Origin: Pandoraea sp. ASV26
GTDB lineage: Bacteria; Pseudomonadota; Gammaproteobacteria; Burkholderiales; Burkholderiaceae
Length of the DNA stretch: 64,000 bases
Assembly: GCF_016428915.1 (NCBI RefSeq)
Contig: NZ_JAELTP010000010.1
Location: 28,542 to 92,541, forward strand
Direction of reading: 5' to 3'
Shown here: one piece after another, positions 8,959 to 17,342 of the stretch
Numbering within the stretch: the stretch's first letter is position 1
How the letters are laid out: each line of letters begins with the position of its first letter
Notes under the pieces: model-generated
What the model was told of the DNA's origin: nothing
Seen by the model: the letters and a program-made list of their open reading frames with translations, nothing else
Database searches by the model: none
Position numbers and translations under genes: made by a program

Positions 8959-9741
8959 TCAGACGGTGAGAATTTCGGGCAAGGCAGACGAGGCAGACGA
9001 TGTGGGCAACGACTGCAAGTGCTCGCGTAGCGGGGCAGGCAGCGGGCCGTCGGTGATGACGAGATCCTGTTCGTCGAGCTGACCGCCTCGCACGCTGGGT
9101 TTGCGCGAGAACTTGTAGGTGTCGGCCACGAGAATGCGATATCGGCTGGCATCGCGCAGGGCTTCGCGCGAAGCGGCTTCCTGGCGGTCGTAGTCGAGCA
9201 GCGTGCCGTCGTCATCGACGCCGCCAACGCTGTACACGCCGACATCGGCACGATAGGCACGGAACAGACGGTCGGCCTCGTCCCCGAGAATTTCCGGGTT
9301 GGGCGAGCGCAGTTCGCCGCCGGGCACGATCACCCGGTGTTCGGGGTTGCTCGCCAGCACCAGCGCGGCACGCAGGTTGTTGGTGATGACGCACAGACGC
9401 TTGCGAGGCACGAGCGCGACAGCGACCTGTTCGGGGGTCGTGCCGATGCCGAGCAGAACGGTGGCGCCGTCGGGGATACGTTCAGCCGCGGCGTGACCGA
9501 TGCGCATTTTGCCTTCGAGGTTGCGCACGCGCCGCACTTCGTATGGCTGGTTCGGACCCGGCGTGAGCAGACGTGCGCCGCCGTGATAGCGGCGCAGCAC
9601 ATTCGCGTCGCACAGCGCGTTGACGTCGCGGCGAATCGTCTGTGTGGCCACGCCGAAGTGATCGGCGAGCGCATCGACACTCATTTCACCATGCTGTCGA
9701 AACAGGGAAACAATGCGGGTCTGGCGTTCGGAAAGGTCCAT
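8959..9741 (-). CDS. DeoR-family repressor, GlpR-like
   Basis: A 260-residue DeoR-type regulator. The N-terminal helix-turn-helix reads RQTRIVSLFRQHGEMSVDALADHF with the recognition helix VATQTIRRDVNALCD, characteristic of the GlpR/DeoR group. The sugar-phosphate-sensing domain follows (LLGIGTTPEQVAVAL, ITNNLRAALVL, GGELRSPNPEILGDEA). The start at MDLSERQ is preceded by no strong ribosome site, but sequence further upstream is not DeoR-like. Together with the downstream glycerophosphodiesterase it suggests regulation of glycerol-3-phosphate use; the glp catabolic genes themselves are not in this window. Confidence 0.85.
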   Translation of the reverse strand: MDLSERQTRIVSLFRQHGEMSVDALADHFGVATQTIRRDVNALCDANVLRRYHGGARLLTPGPNQPYEVRRVRNLEGKMRIGHAAAERIPDGATVLLGIGTTPEQVAVALVPRKRLCVITNNLRAALVLASNPEHRVIVPGGELRSPNPEILGDEADRLFRAYRADVGVYSVGGVDDDGTLLDYDRQEAASREALRDASRYRILVADTYKFSRKPSVRGGQLDEQDLVITDGPLPAPLREHLQSLPTSSASSALPEILTV

Positions 9742-9821
9742 CGGGCGGTCGTGTCGTGCACATTCGTTCTGGAATGGGCGCCACTTTGACAGCCGAGCGT
9801 GACATTCAAATGACGATGCCA

Positions 9822-9839
9822 AATGTTCAAATGAACATT
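9822..9839. promoter_or_regulatory. Perfect 18-bp palindrome, candidate GlpR-type operator
   Basis: AATGTTCA-AA-TGAACATT is a perfect inverted repeat 80 bases before the DeoR/GlpR-like start codon. Its half resembles the ATGTTCG half of enteric GlpR sites. A degenerate copy, ACATTCAAATGAC, lies just downstream. Autoregulation is the simplest reading. Confidence 0.55.
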
Positions 9840-9844
9840 TTCAG

Positions 9845-10330
9845 TCAGTGAGAAACGTTCGGACGAATGCGCGCGTTAGCCTCGAATTTCGCGCGGCGCG
9901 TTGAAAAGAACGTGCGCACGTTGCGAATGTTCGCCGAGCTCTTGAACAGTCGGCGCGCAAGCTCGTCGTATTCCGCCATGTCGCGGACTTGCGCTATGAC
10001 CACGAAATCGGGCCCCGGCGACACGCGGTAGCACTGGGTCACGACAGGCTCTGCGCAGATGTAGGCCTCGAAGGTGTCGTAATCCTCCGCGGTTTGCCGG
10101 TCGAGACTCACTTCCACGACGGCGGTCAGCGTCGGTCCCAGTTTCGACGCATCGACGATGGCGATCTGACGCGCAATCACGCCTGCGTCGCGCAGCGCTC
10201 GCACCCGGCGCAGGCAGGTCGGCGCGGAAGCATGCACGCGTCGCGAGAGTTCAAGATTCGAAATGGATGCGTCGGCTTGCAGCACGCTCAGGATTCGCAA
10301 GTCCAGATCGTCCAGCGTGAGGCTGGTCAT
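9845..10330 (-). CDS. Lrp/AsnC-family regulator
   Basis: A 161-residue feast/famine regulator. The N-terminal HTH reads LDDLDLRILSVLQADASISNLELSRRVHASAPTC in outline (key part LELSRRVHASAPTCLRRV), and the C-terminal RAM domain, which binds amino acids and forms octamers, contains VVEVSLDRQT and YRVSPGPDFVVIAQVRDM. It faces glmS across 159 bases that hold AT-rich palindromes, so it may control glmS as well as itself. Confidence 0.9.
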   Translation of the reverse strand: MTSLTLDDLDLRILSVLQADASISNLELSRRVHASAPTCLRRVRALRDAGVIARQIAIVDASKLGPTLTAVVEVSLDRQTAEDYDTFEAYICAEPVVTQCYRVSPGPDFVVIAQVRDMAEYDELARRLFKSSANIRNVRTFFSTRRAKFEANARIRPNVSH

Positions 10331-10357
10331 GAGAGCTCCAGTAGAAGGTTTTTGGTG

Positions 10358-10433
10358 TGAAATTAAATTTCAATCAGGTTTGTTTGTGAATTTATATTTC
10401 ACGGATTGAAAAATATTGACGCTTAATTTCAAT
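10358..10433. promoter_or_regulatory. AT-rich palindromes between Lrp gene and glmS
   Basis: Three dyads lie in the shared intergenic region: TGAAATT-A-AATTTCA (10358-10372, perfect), GTGAATTTATATTTCAC (10386-10402, five outer pairs exact) and ATTGAAA ... TTTCAAT (about 10405-10433). The first two start 28 bases apart. They are of the form expected for an Lrp-type wrapped protein complex, and the last overlaps a TTGACG that could serve as the glmS -35 element. Confidence 0.5.
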
Positions 10434-10489
10434 TCAGGAACTCTACCATCGCTTCACTGACTGGCAACGAATCATTTCGGAGAAGCGTT

Positions 10490-12319
10490 ATGTGTGGAAT
10501 CATCGGCGCGGTCGCGCAGCGCGATATCGTCCCCAATCTTGTCGACGGTCTGAAGCGCCTGGAGTATCGCGGGTACGACTCGTGTGGCGTTGCGCTGTAT
10601 CGCGACCGGGCGTTGGTGCGTGCGCGCAGCGTCGAGCGTGTGGCGAATCTTCAGGAGGAAGTTGCCCGCACGGGGCTCGCGGGCTACACCGGGATCGCGC
10701 ACACCCGCTGGGCGACGCATGGCAAGCCGATCACGGACAACGCCCATCCGCACTTCTCGCCGAGCGCCGATGCCCCTCGCATCGCGGTGTCGCACAACGG
10801 CATCATCGAGAATCACGAGGAATTGCGCGCAGCGCTGGAGGCCCACGGCTACCGCTTTGCGAGCCAGACGGACAGCGAAGTCATCGCGCATCTGATCGAC
10901 CATCTTTACGACGGCGATCTGTTCGAAGCGGTGAAGGCGGCGGCGGCCCAATTGCGCGGCAGCTACGCAATTGCGGTGATTTGCCGTGACGAACCGCATC
11001 GTCTGATCGGCGCGCGCGACGGTATGCCGTTGATTGTCGGCGTGGGGGAGGGGGAGAACTTCATCGCGTCGGATGCGATTGCGTTGGCGAACGTCACTGA
11101 CCAGATCGTGTATCTGGAGAACGGCGACATGGCGGACGTGCAGCTTCATCGCTATTGGGTGGTGGATGCGCAGGGACAGCGGGTGGAACGCCCGGTCAAT
11201 CGGGTTGCAGCGCATAGCGGGGCGGCCGATCTCGGGCCGTATCGCTACTACATGCAGAAGGAGATCTTCGAGCAGCCGCGCGCGGTGGCCGACACGTTGC
11301 AGGATGTGACGTCGATCATGCCTGAGCTGTTTGGTGACAACGCGTGGCGGGTGTTCAACGCGGTGGACTCGGTGCTCTTGCTCGCCTGCGGCGGCAGCTA
11401 TCACGCGGCATTGACGGCGAAGTACTGGATCGAGAGTCTCGCGCAACTGCCGGTGAGCGTGGAAATCGCCAGTGAGTATCGCTATCGCGACAGTGTGGCC
11501 AATCCGAAGACGCTGGTCGTCGCCGTCTCGCAAAGTGGCGAGACCGCCGATGTGCTCGGGGCCGTGCACGTCGCGAAGCAGCTAGGGATGGGCCACACGC
11601 TGGCGATCTGCAACGTGGCGACGAGTGCGTTGGCGCGTGAATGCGCGTTGACGTTCTTCACGCGGGCGGGCGTGGAGATTGGGGTGGCGTCGACCAAGGC
11701 ATTCACGACGCAGCTCGTCGCCCTCTTTCTTCTGGCGCTGACACTGGCGCAAACGCGCAAGCGTTTGACGGACAGCGACGAGCAGCAGCATTTGCGTGCG
11801 TTGCGGCATCTGCCGGACGCCATCGCGAAGGTGCTGGCGTTGGAGCCGCAGATCATCGCGTGGGCGGAGCAGTTGACGCGCCGACAGGACATCCTGTTTC
11901 TCGGCCGGGGTCTGCACTATCCGGTCGCGATGGAGGGTGCGCTGAAGATGAAGGAGATTTCGTACATTCACGCAGAAGCGTATCCGGCGGGGGAACTCAA
12001 GCACGGGCCGCTGGCGCTGGTGAGCGATGAGATGCCGGTGGTCGCGGTGGCGCCGAACGACCGTCTGCTGGAGAAATTGAAGTCGAACATGCACGAGGTC
12101 AGCGCGCGAAGCGGCAAGCTCTACGTGTTTGCCGACAGCGATTGCGGTCTGTCACCGGGCGCGGATATCGACGTGATCCGGCTCAACGAGCACTACGGTC
12201 TGCTGTCCCCCATTCTCCACACGATTCCGATGCAACTGCTCGCGTATCACGCGGCTGTCGCCAGAGGCACGGATGTGGACAAGCCGAGAAATCTCGCCAA
12301 GTCGGTGACGGTGGAGTAG
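10490..12319 (+). CDS. glmS: Glutamine-fructose-6-phosphate aminotransferase GlmS
   Basis: This enzyme makes glucosamine-6-phosphate from fructose-6-phosphate and glutamine, the first step toward UDP-GlcNAc for peptidoglycan and LPS. At 609 residues it is full length. Seen: the N-terminal nucleophile Cys2 in MCGIIGAV, the glutaminase motifs GYDSCGVAL and HTRWATHG, two SIS sugar-phosphate isomerase domains ([41 protein letters not shown]) and the conserved ending [11 protein letters not shown]. The usual glmU neighbour is missing and an Lrp-type regulator is divergent, so this could be a second, regulated glmS. No glmS-ribozyme-like leader fits in the short 5' region. Confidence 0.96.
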   Translation: MCGIIGAVAQRDIVPNLVDGLKRLEYRGYDSCGVALYRDRALVRARSVERVANLQEEVARTGLAGYTGIAHTRWATHGKPITDNAHPHFSPSADAPRIAVSHNGIIENHEELRAALEAHGYRFASQTDSEVIAHLIDHLYDGDLFEAVKAAAAQLRGSYAIAVICRDEPHRLIGARDGMPLIVGVGEGENFIASDAIALANVTDQIVYLENGDMADVQLHRYWVVDAQGQRVERPVNRVAAHSGAADLGPYRYYMQKEIFEQPRAVADTLQDVTSIMPELFGDNAWRVFNAVDSVLLLACGGSYHAALTAKYWIESLAQLPVSVEIASEYRYRDSVANPKTLVVAVSQSGETADVLGAVHVAKQLGMGHTLAICNVATSALARECALTFFTRAGVEIGVASTKAFTTQLVALFLLALTLAQTRKRLTDSDEQQHLRALRHLPDAIAKVLALEPQIIAWAEQLTRRQDILFLGRGLHYPVAMEGALKMKEISYIHAEAYPAGELKHGPLALVSDEMPVVAVAPNDRLLEKLKSNMHEVSARSGKLYVFADSDCGLSPGADIDVIRLNEHYGLLSPILHTIPMQLLAYHAAVARGTDVDKPRNLAKSVTVE

Positions 12320-12493
12320 GGGCGAGCGGAGCCGGAAGGCGATGGCAGCTTCGATGGGTGTCACTTAACGGGCCTGGAGAAGTCTCGTTCAAGGCGACGA
12401 GACCATCCCGAAATCTCATATGCGATAAGGCTTGAGAAAAACTTCCTCAACGAGTGCTCTTCTTTCGCGCGCTAGCGGAACCCATCGACCAGA

Positions 12494-13393
12494 TTAGAAC
12501 GGCACCACTGCCTTCATCCAGACACTCGTGCCCTCGGGGCGATTTCGTGCCGCAAACTCCTTGAGGATCTTGAGGTCGACGCTCATGCCTTTGTACTGGA
12601 AGTTGGCGGCGGGTCCGATCGCGACTACACGGCCTCGAAACCCATCGCCGTTTACTGGCGAGCCGTACTGATAGTCATCCGTTGTTTGATTCACGAAGTA
12701 GCCATTCACACCCAGGCGAAGGTTCCGTGCAATCGCATAGCTTACGGAATAATCGAAATGGAAAATTTGGCCCGAACTATAGTCGGTGGCGGAGTTTCGC
12801 CGATTGAAGGTGTATGTCACCTTCGCCGACACCTCCAGTCCATTGGCCGGCAGGTACGTGAGCGCGACAATGGGCCGGAAAGAATAGTAGTTCCCTCCGG
12901 TGTTCAGCCCACGCGCCACATCGTAGGCACCGCTTGGGACCACGATGTCGACGGCAATCAGTGGATGGAGCGCTCCAAAATCCCATCCGATGGTCGAGCC
13001 CACGGTTACGTCGCCCACGCCGTTGCGGTGGTCTTTGCCCGCATCTGAACGGCTCTGAAGCGACGAGACCGAGCCAATCGCAAATGCCCCGATGCGGCCC
13101 CCTGCGACCTGCAAGTCCGACATGTAGAAGAGCCGCGCAGCGATGACCTCTGCCGAGAAGTTGAATCCCGGAATGGACGCGTTGCCGTGACTGTCTTTGA
13201 ATCGACTCGCGTGATAGTAATCGGTGTAAAGCACGCCATACCAGCCGGGGGAGGGAAGCATGCCGGCGAAGAAGCCTTCCGAACCCTGACCAATATTGTC
13301 TCCCCCGTTTTCCGTCGCGTTGGAGGTATTCGGTGCCACCGTTGCTGCCAACGCGATGGCAACTGCGGCGAGCGTCTTTAAGCGATAGTTCAT
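12494..13393 (-). CDS. SphA-family outer-membrane protein
   Basis: A 299-residue exported protein: signal peptide ending APNTSNA, then a glycine-rich start (EGFFAGMLPSPGWYGVLYTDYY) and a beta-barrel pattern through to KAVVPF with a terminal Phe. It resembles the SphA/phenol MetA-pathway proteins, outer-membrane channels linked to uptake of hydrophobic substrates. It is the last gene of a leftward series with a small transporter, an amidohydrolase and an SDR, with gaps of 98, 24 and 30 bases, so it likely lets the substrate of that operon into the periplasm. Confidence 0.7.
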   Translation of the reverse strand: MNYRLKTLAAVAIALAATVAPNTSNATENGGDNIGQGSEGFFAGMLPSPGWYGVLYTDYYHASRFKDSHGNASIPGFNFSAEVIAARLFYMSDLQVAGGRIGAFAIGSVSSLQSRSDAGKDHRNGVGDVTVGSTIGWDFGALHPLIAVDIVVPSGAYDVARGLNTGGNYYSFRPIVALTYLPANGLEVSAKVTYTFNRRNSATDYSSGQIFHFDYSVSYAIARNLRLGVNGYFVNQTTDDYQYGSPVNGDGFRGRVVAIGPAANFQYKGMSVDLKILKEFAARNRPEGTSVWMKAVVPF

Positions 13394-13491
13394 AAGCGAT
13401 TGAGCGAGTCACGACACCCCCGGATTCGTCGAGGTGGCGTCGTGACTACGGAGTGCTGGGGGAATCCGTTGGAGGTCGGTCGCGGCAGTGC

Positions 13492-13971
13492 TCAGTGACT
13501 GCGAGAAAACATCTGGACCAGTTGATGTCCGAAGAGCGTCAGCAGCACGCCGGTGAGCATCACCAGAGCGCCGATCAGCTTGATTCCGGACACCTGCCGT
13601 GTCACCACGCCAATCAACCCGAAATGGTCGATGACAAGGGACGACAGCAACTGTCCCGCGATGACCAACGCAAGCATGTTTGCAAGACCGATTCGCGGTG
13701 CGAGCAGCACGGTGCAGAAAATGGCGGTAGCGCCGAGCAGGCCGCCCGCATATCGCCACAGCGGCTGTGATGGCAGGCTCCCGATGGCCGCGAGCAGGCC
13801 CCCCTTGCCGATGGCGATCGCCGCCAGGGCAACGGTTCCGATGGAAAAGGAGACCAGCGCCGAGGCAACGGTGTTGCCGCCCAATCCGCCAGCCAGTTGA
13901 CTGTTGACCGCCGCCTGGACGGAAATCGCGGTGCCGGCGCCGAAGGCGATGAGGAGAAGCAGAAAGTTCAT
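13492..13971 (-). CDS. DMT-superfamily transporter, YdcZ/DUF606 type
   Basis: A 159-residue integral membrane protein with five hydrophobic segments, beginning MNFLLLLIAFGAGTAISVQAAVNSQLA and containing VASALVSFSIGTVALA; both stretches are characteristic of the YdcZ (DUF606) half-size members of the drug/metabolite transporter superfamily. Such proteins may work as dimers. Its place between an amidohydrolase and an outer-membrane channel suggests movement of the operon's substrate or product across the inner membrane. Confidence 0.82.
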   Translation of the reverse strand: MNFLLLLIAFGAGTAISVQAAVNSQLAGGLGGNTVASALVSFSIGTVALAAIAIGKGGLLAAIGSLPSQPLWRYAGGLLGATAIFCTVLLAPRIGLANMLALVIAGQLLSSLVIDHFGLIGVVTRQVSGIKLIGALVMLTGVLLTLFGHQLVQMFSRSH

Positions 13972-13995
13972 GGTCGAGATTGCGCGCGGTGAGTC

Positions 13996-15426
13996 TCAGG
14001 CCTTCACGACTTGCGGCGAGGCGTCGGCAAAGACGTCCGGGGTGTAGCCGACACGCGCGAACAGGTAAGCGCGAGAGAGTTCCGTGGCGAGCTTCAGCGC
14101 CGTCTGGTCCAGGTCACGCAGCTTGCCCCCCGCCTTCCGGATACGACCACCAACCATCACGGTATCGACGTTGCTGCGCTCTGCCGCGTGAACGATGGTG
14201 CCGATGGCATGGTTCGACGGGAAGAGGTTCAGATCGGTCGTGCGAATGAGGATGATGTCAGCCTGCTTGCCTGGGGTCAGCGACCCCGTCTTTTGCTCCA
14301 GACCGGCAACGCGCGCACCATTGATGGTGGCGGTCTCCAGAATGCTGCGAACCGTGACCGACGCGGGCGCTTTGGTATCTCCGACATAACGGCGGTACTG
14401 CGCGTGAGCACGTTGCAGGAAGTAAGCCGCACGCATTTCGGCAAACATGTCGCCGCCGTACGAAGCCTCGACGTCGATGCTGATCGCAGGGGCAATGCCG
14501 TGGTCGATGGCTCGCTGATATGCGCACAGCCCTTCTTCCAAACCGTACTGGGCGTCGGAGCGCGGGCACACGTCGACATTGACGCCGGTCTCGCGAAGGA
14601 TTTCCCACTGAGCGTCGCTCAGGCCCGTGCAGTGATTGAAGATGTTGTCCGGCCCCAGCAGCCCCTCTTCCTTGAGCATGGGAAGCAGCTTGCCCATGTC
14701 GTCGCCCAGGAACTCGGTGATGATGCGAAGACCGACTTCACGTGCGGCTGCCCACGTATCGCGGTCCCACTGGGACATCATGGCCATGGTGACGAGTTGA
14801 TTGTCGTCGGAAAATCGCTCTTGCTTGAGACGACCAAGGTCTTGCGGCCAGTGATGGGCCCACTCTCCGGCAAGCGGCGTGCCCGGTGCGTACACGGCAC
14901 GGATGCCGGCATCTTCCAGCGCGTCGATGGAGGCGTCGGAGTGCGCCTGGCTGCGTGCATTGTGCGAGTTGTCGACAATCGTAGTGATGCCCGCGTCGAG
15001 CGCACCAAGCGCCGTAATCATGTTGCCGACGTACATGTCTTCCGGTCGATAGTGCGTCGCAAAAGAGAAGTGTGTCGAGTTCAGATAGTCCAGCAGCGTG
15101 GGCGAGTTCGGGTCGATACGGCGCAGCTGCCCTTCCCAAGCGTGACGGTGCGAGTCAACGAAACCCGGCATGACAATCATGTCGGTCGCATTGATGACTT
15201 CCACGTCATAGATGTCGATTTCCGGCGCAATGGCAACGATGCGCTCGCCTTCGACCAGGATATCGCCGCGCACCAGGTCTCCGACGTCCTTGTCCATGCT
15301 GACAATGGTGCCGCCCTTGATGAGGGTGCGGTGCGTCGCCGGGACCGGGGACAACGGTTGGACGATGGAGCGAAGGTGCTCCCAGTCGGTATGAGGGTAG
15401 TGTTCGAGAATCATCTTTCTGTCCAA
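13996..15426 (-). CDS. Amidohydrolase of the cytosine-deaminase/chlorohydrolase superfamily
   Basis: A 476-residue metal-dependent hydrolase or deaminase. The beta-sandwich part (LIKGGTIVSMDKDVGDL, VEGERIVAIAPEI) leads to the metal motif in PGFVDSHRHAWEGQLRR, where His-x-His would bind zinc. Later motifs include NHCTG (third His), ISIDVEASYGGDMF with the catalytic Asp region, and the standard ending GSLTPGKQADIILI. The SDR upstream and the transporter downstream belong to the same transcript. The substrate is unknown; the family acts on deaminable rings, lactams and halogenated N-heterocycles. Confidence 0.85.
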   Translation of the reverse strand: MDRKMILEHYPHTDWEHLRSIVQPLSPVPATHRTLIKGGTIVSMDKDVGDLVRGDILVEGERIVAIAPEIDIYDVEVINATDMIVMPGFVDSHRHAWEGQLRRIDPNSPTLLDYLNSTHFSFATHYRPEDMYVGNMITALGALDAGITTIVDNSHNARSQAHSDASIDALEDAGIRAVYAPGTPLAGEWAHHWPQDLGRLKQERFSDDNQLVTMAMMSQWDRDTWAAAREVGLRIITEFLGDDMGKLLPMLKEEGLLGPDNIFNHCTGLSDAQWEILRETGVNVDVCPRSDAQYGLEEGLCAYQRAIDHGIAPAISIDVEASYGGDMFAEMRAAYFLQRAHAQYRRYVGDTKAPASVTVRSILETATINGARVAGLEQKTGSLTPGKQADIILIRTTDLNLFPSNHAIGTIVHAAERSNVDTVMVGGRIRKAGGKLRDLDQTALKLATELSRAYLFARVGYTPDVFADASPQVVKA

Positions 15427-15456
15427 GCCAATAACGAAGTTGCAGGATGAGCGTGC

Positions 15457-16176
15457 TCAGGCGTTGGTGCCGCCGTCGACGTGAAGCACGGTGCCGGTCG
15501 TAAAGCCGTTGCCCATGAGGAAAAGTGCCGCGTCGGCCAATTCGTCGACGGTGCCCACGCGCCCGCGGGGCAAGCCGGCGCCGATGGATGCCATGGCACC
15601 TTCGCGCGCGGCAGGTGGCAGGAAATCCCACACGGGGCTGTCGACGACGCCCGGCGATACGACATTGACGCGCACCGGTGCGAGTTCGAGTGCTAGCGTC
15701 CGCGACAGGCCGTCGAGCGCACCGTTCAAGGCGGCGACGATGCTGCCGCCAACCGACGCCTTGTAGGCAGCCGAGCCGCTGAAGAAAGTGATCGAGGCGT
15801 CGCGTGTCAAACGGGGCGTCAGATGACGAACGAGATAAACCGCACCCCAGAACTTTGCGCTGAGCATCGTGCTGATTTCGGCGTCGGTCATTTCCTCGAA
15901 CGGCTTGAAGACGAGTTCTGCCGCAGTGATAACGAGGTGATCTACGTGAGGAATTTCGGCAGCGACACGCTGAGCGTCATTCTCGACGCCGATGTCGGCG
16001 ATATGGGTGTGAACGTCGCCGCCGACGATGGCTTTCGCTGCAATCAGCTTCTCGACCGAGCGACCCAGAATGTGTACGTGAGCGCCTTCGGTGGCGGCTT
16101 TGCGAGCGAGTGCCAGCCCCATGCCGGAGCTTCCGCCGGCGATGACGACCGTCTTGCGTCTGAGTGAATTGACCAT
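15457..16176 (-). CDS. SDR-family protein with degenerate active site
   Basis: A 239-residue Rossmann-fold protein of the short-chain dehydrogenase family, with the cofactor motif VVIAGGSSGMGLALA and the late motif VNVVSPGVVDSPVWD. The catalytic Ser is present in FFSGSAAYK, but the segment that normally reads YxxSKaAL reads SIVAALNGALDGL, so both the catalytic Tyr and Lys are missing. Some SDR groups share this loss. The start at MVNSLRRKT has AGGA eight bases before; a start 69 bases upstream would add a poorly folded leader. It is the first gene of the leftward operon and faces a LysR gene. Confidence 0.82.
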   Translation of the reverse strand: MVNSLRRKTVVIAGGSSGMGLALARKAATEGAHVHILGRSVEKLIAAKAIVGGDVHTHIADIGVENDAQRVAAEIPHVDHLVITAAELVFKPFEEMTDAEISTMLSAKFWGAVYLVRHLTPRLTRDASITFFSGSAAYKASVGGSIVAALNGALDGLSRTLALELAPVRVNVVSPGVVDSPVWDFLPPAAREGAMASIGAGLPRGRVGTVDELADAALFLMGNGFTTGTVLHVDGGTNA

Positions 16177-16320
16177 GTCCGAATCCTGTTCGTTAAAGCG
16201 TGGCGCCGGCGCCTTGTTTCCTGCGTTGGCGTTGACGTGAGACATCGCGTAAAAAGCGGGTTTGTCTGCGTTGGGTATGACTGTAGTGGCGCACGTGTTC
16301 TCCAACAATCCCATATACTT

Positions 16321-16335
16321 TTCATACTTTGTGAA
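16321..16335. promoter_or_regulatory. Candidate LysR box in the SDR/LysR intergenic region
   Basis: TTCATACTTTGTGAA is an inverted repeat (TTCA-N7-TGAA) that contains the T-N11-A spacing of LysR-type sites. It lies 14 bases before the LysR start codon, a place suited to autorepression and to activation of the divergent operon. Confidence 0.45.
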
Positions 16336-16349
16336 GCTGGGGATACATA

Positions 16350-17261
16350 ATGCGAGGCAATGAATTCGCGGATATGCGGGCATTCGTGACGGTTGCCGAG
16401 CAAGGCTCGTTCGCCCGTGCCGCAGAGCAACTGGCCGTCTCGCCGTCGGCGTTGAGTCAGACGATTCGAACGCTTGAGGAGCGCCTCGATGTGCGTCTTT
16501 TCAACCGCACAACGCGCAGCGTCAGTCTGACCGAAGCAGGGCGGCAACTATTGACCCGGATGCAGCCGCTGATGCAGGAGTTCGACGCCGCATTCGAGGA
16601 GGTCACGCAGTTGCGAGGCAAGCCATCGGGCACCCTGCGTATCTGCGCGCCGCAGATGGCCATCATTCACCTGCTCCAGCCGATGCTTGGGGTGTTTCAG
16701 GAGCAATACCCGGACATCGTGCTCGACCTGACCAGTGACGAAAGTCTCGGCGACATCGTTGCACGTGGGTTCGATGCAGGTATCCGTCTGGGTGAGCATG
16801 TCGACCAGGACATGGTCGCCGTGCGCGTCGGGCCCGATTTGCGTCAGATTGCCGTGGCTTCACCGGACTATCTTGAGAAGAACGGCGTGCCGCAGACGCC
16901 GCACGATTTGCAGCATCATCGCTGCATCAACTGGCGGCGCGCGGGGCAGGCGAGCGTCTACAACTGGGAGTTCGCCAAGGACGGCGAGTGGTTCGACGTG
17001 TCGGTGAAAGGCACGCTCATCGTCAACGACTGTGCGGTGGCCTTGCAGGCAGCCGTCGACGGGCTCGGCATTACTGTGTGGACCGAGGACTGGATGGCCT
17101 CGCATCTTGAATCCGGCCGGCTTGTGCCGCTACTCAGCGAGTGGTCGCCGTTTTTCCCGGGCTTCTATCTTTACCACACGAGCCGCACGCGAATGCCTGC
17201 AACGCTCAGGGCGTTTATCGACGTTGTAAAGCGCGTATCCATGGGAAATACGCCAGCCTGA
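16350..17261 (+). CDS. LysR-family regulator of the divergent SDR/amidohydrolase operon
   Basis: A 303-residue LysR-type regulator. The N-terminal HTH reads MRAFVTVAEQGSFARAAEQLAVSPSALSQTIRTLE in outline, and the linker NRTTRSVSLTEAG is standard. The inducer-binding domain begins GTLRICAPQMAI and contains DAGIRLGEHVDQDMVAVRVG of the common DsdC/CrgA-like subgroup. The divergent arrangement with the SDR gene across 173 bases makes that operon its likely target; the inducer would be a substrate of the amidohydrolase pathway. Confidence 0.92.
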   Translation: MRGNEFADMRAFVTVAEQGSFARAAEQLAVSPSALSQTIRTLEERLDVRLFNRTTRSVSLTEAGRQLLTRMQPLMQEFDAAFEEVTQLRGKPSGTLRICAPQMAIIHLLQPMLGVFQEQYPDIVLDLTSDESLGDIVARGFDAGIRLGEHVDQDMVAVRVGPDLRQIAVASPDYLEKNGVPQTPHDLQHHRCINWRRAGQASVYNWEFAKDGEWFDVSVKGTLIVNDCAVALQAAVDGLGITVWTEDWMASHLESGRLVPLLSEWSPFFPGFYLYHTSRTRMPATLRAFIDVVKRVSMGNTPA

Positions 17262-17275
17262 AGGCAAAGGCAAAA

Positions 17276-17301
17276 GGGCCGGTTGCAGATGCCACCGGCC
17301 C
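17276..17301. terminator. Bidirectional terminator between LysR and MDR genes
   Basis: An 8-bp stem GGGCCGGT / ACCGGCCC with a 10-base loop separates two convergent genes. An A4 stretch precedes it on the + strand, giving a T-run only for transcripts from the right. Confidence 0.6.
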
Positions 17302-17342
17302 GGTTCGACGTGACTGCACTCTCGCCTGTGAGTGCGATAGCG

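Noticed and set aside
10331..10489. glmS ribozyme/riboswitch
   Set aside because: The leader is too short and AT-rich and lacks the ribozyme core; that element is mainly a Gram-positive feature.
14011..15450. Plus-strand open frame of 479 codons
   Set aside because: Fully antisense to the amidohydrolase, which has metal motifs; the plus frame matches no family.
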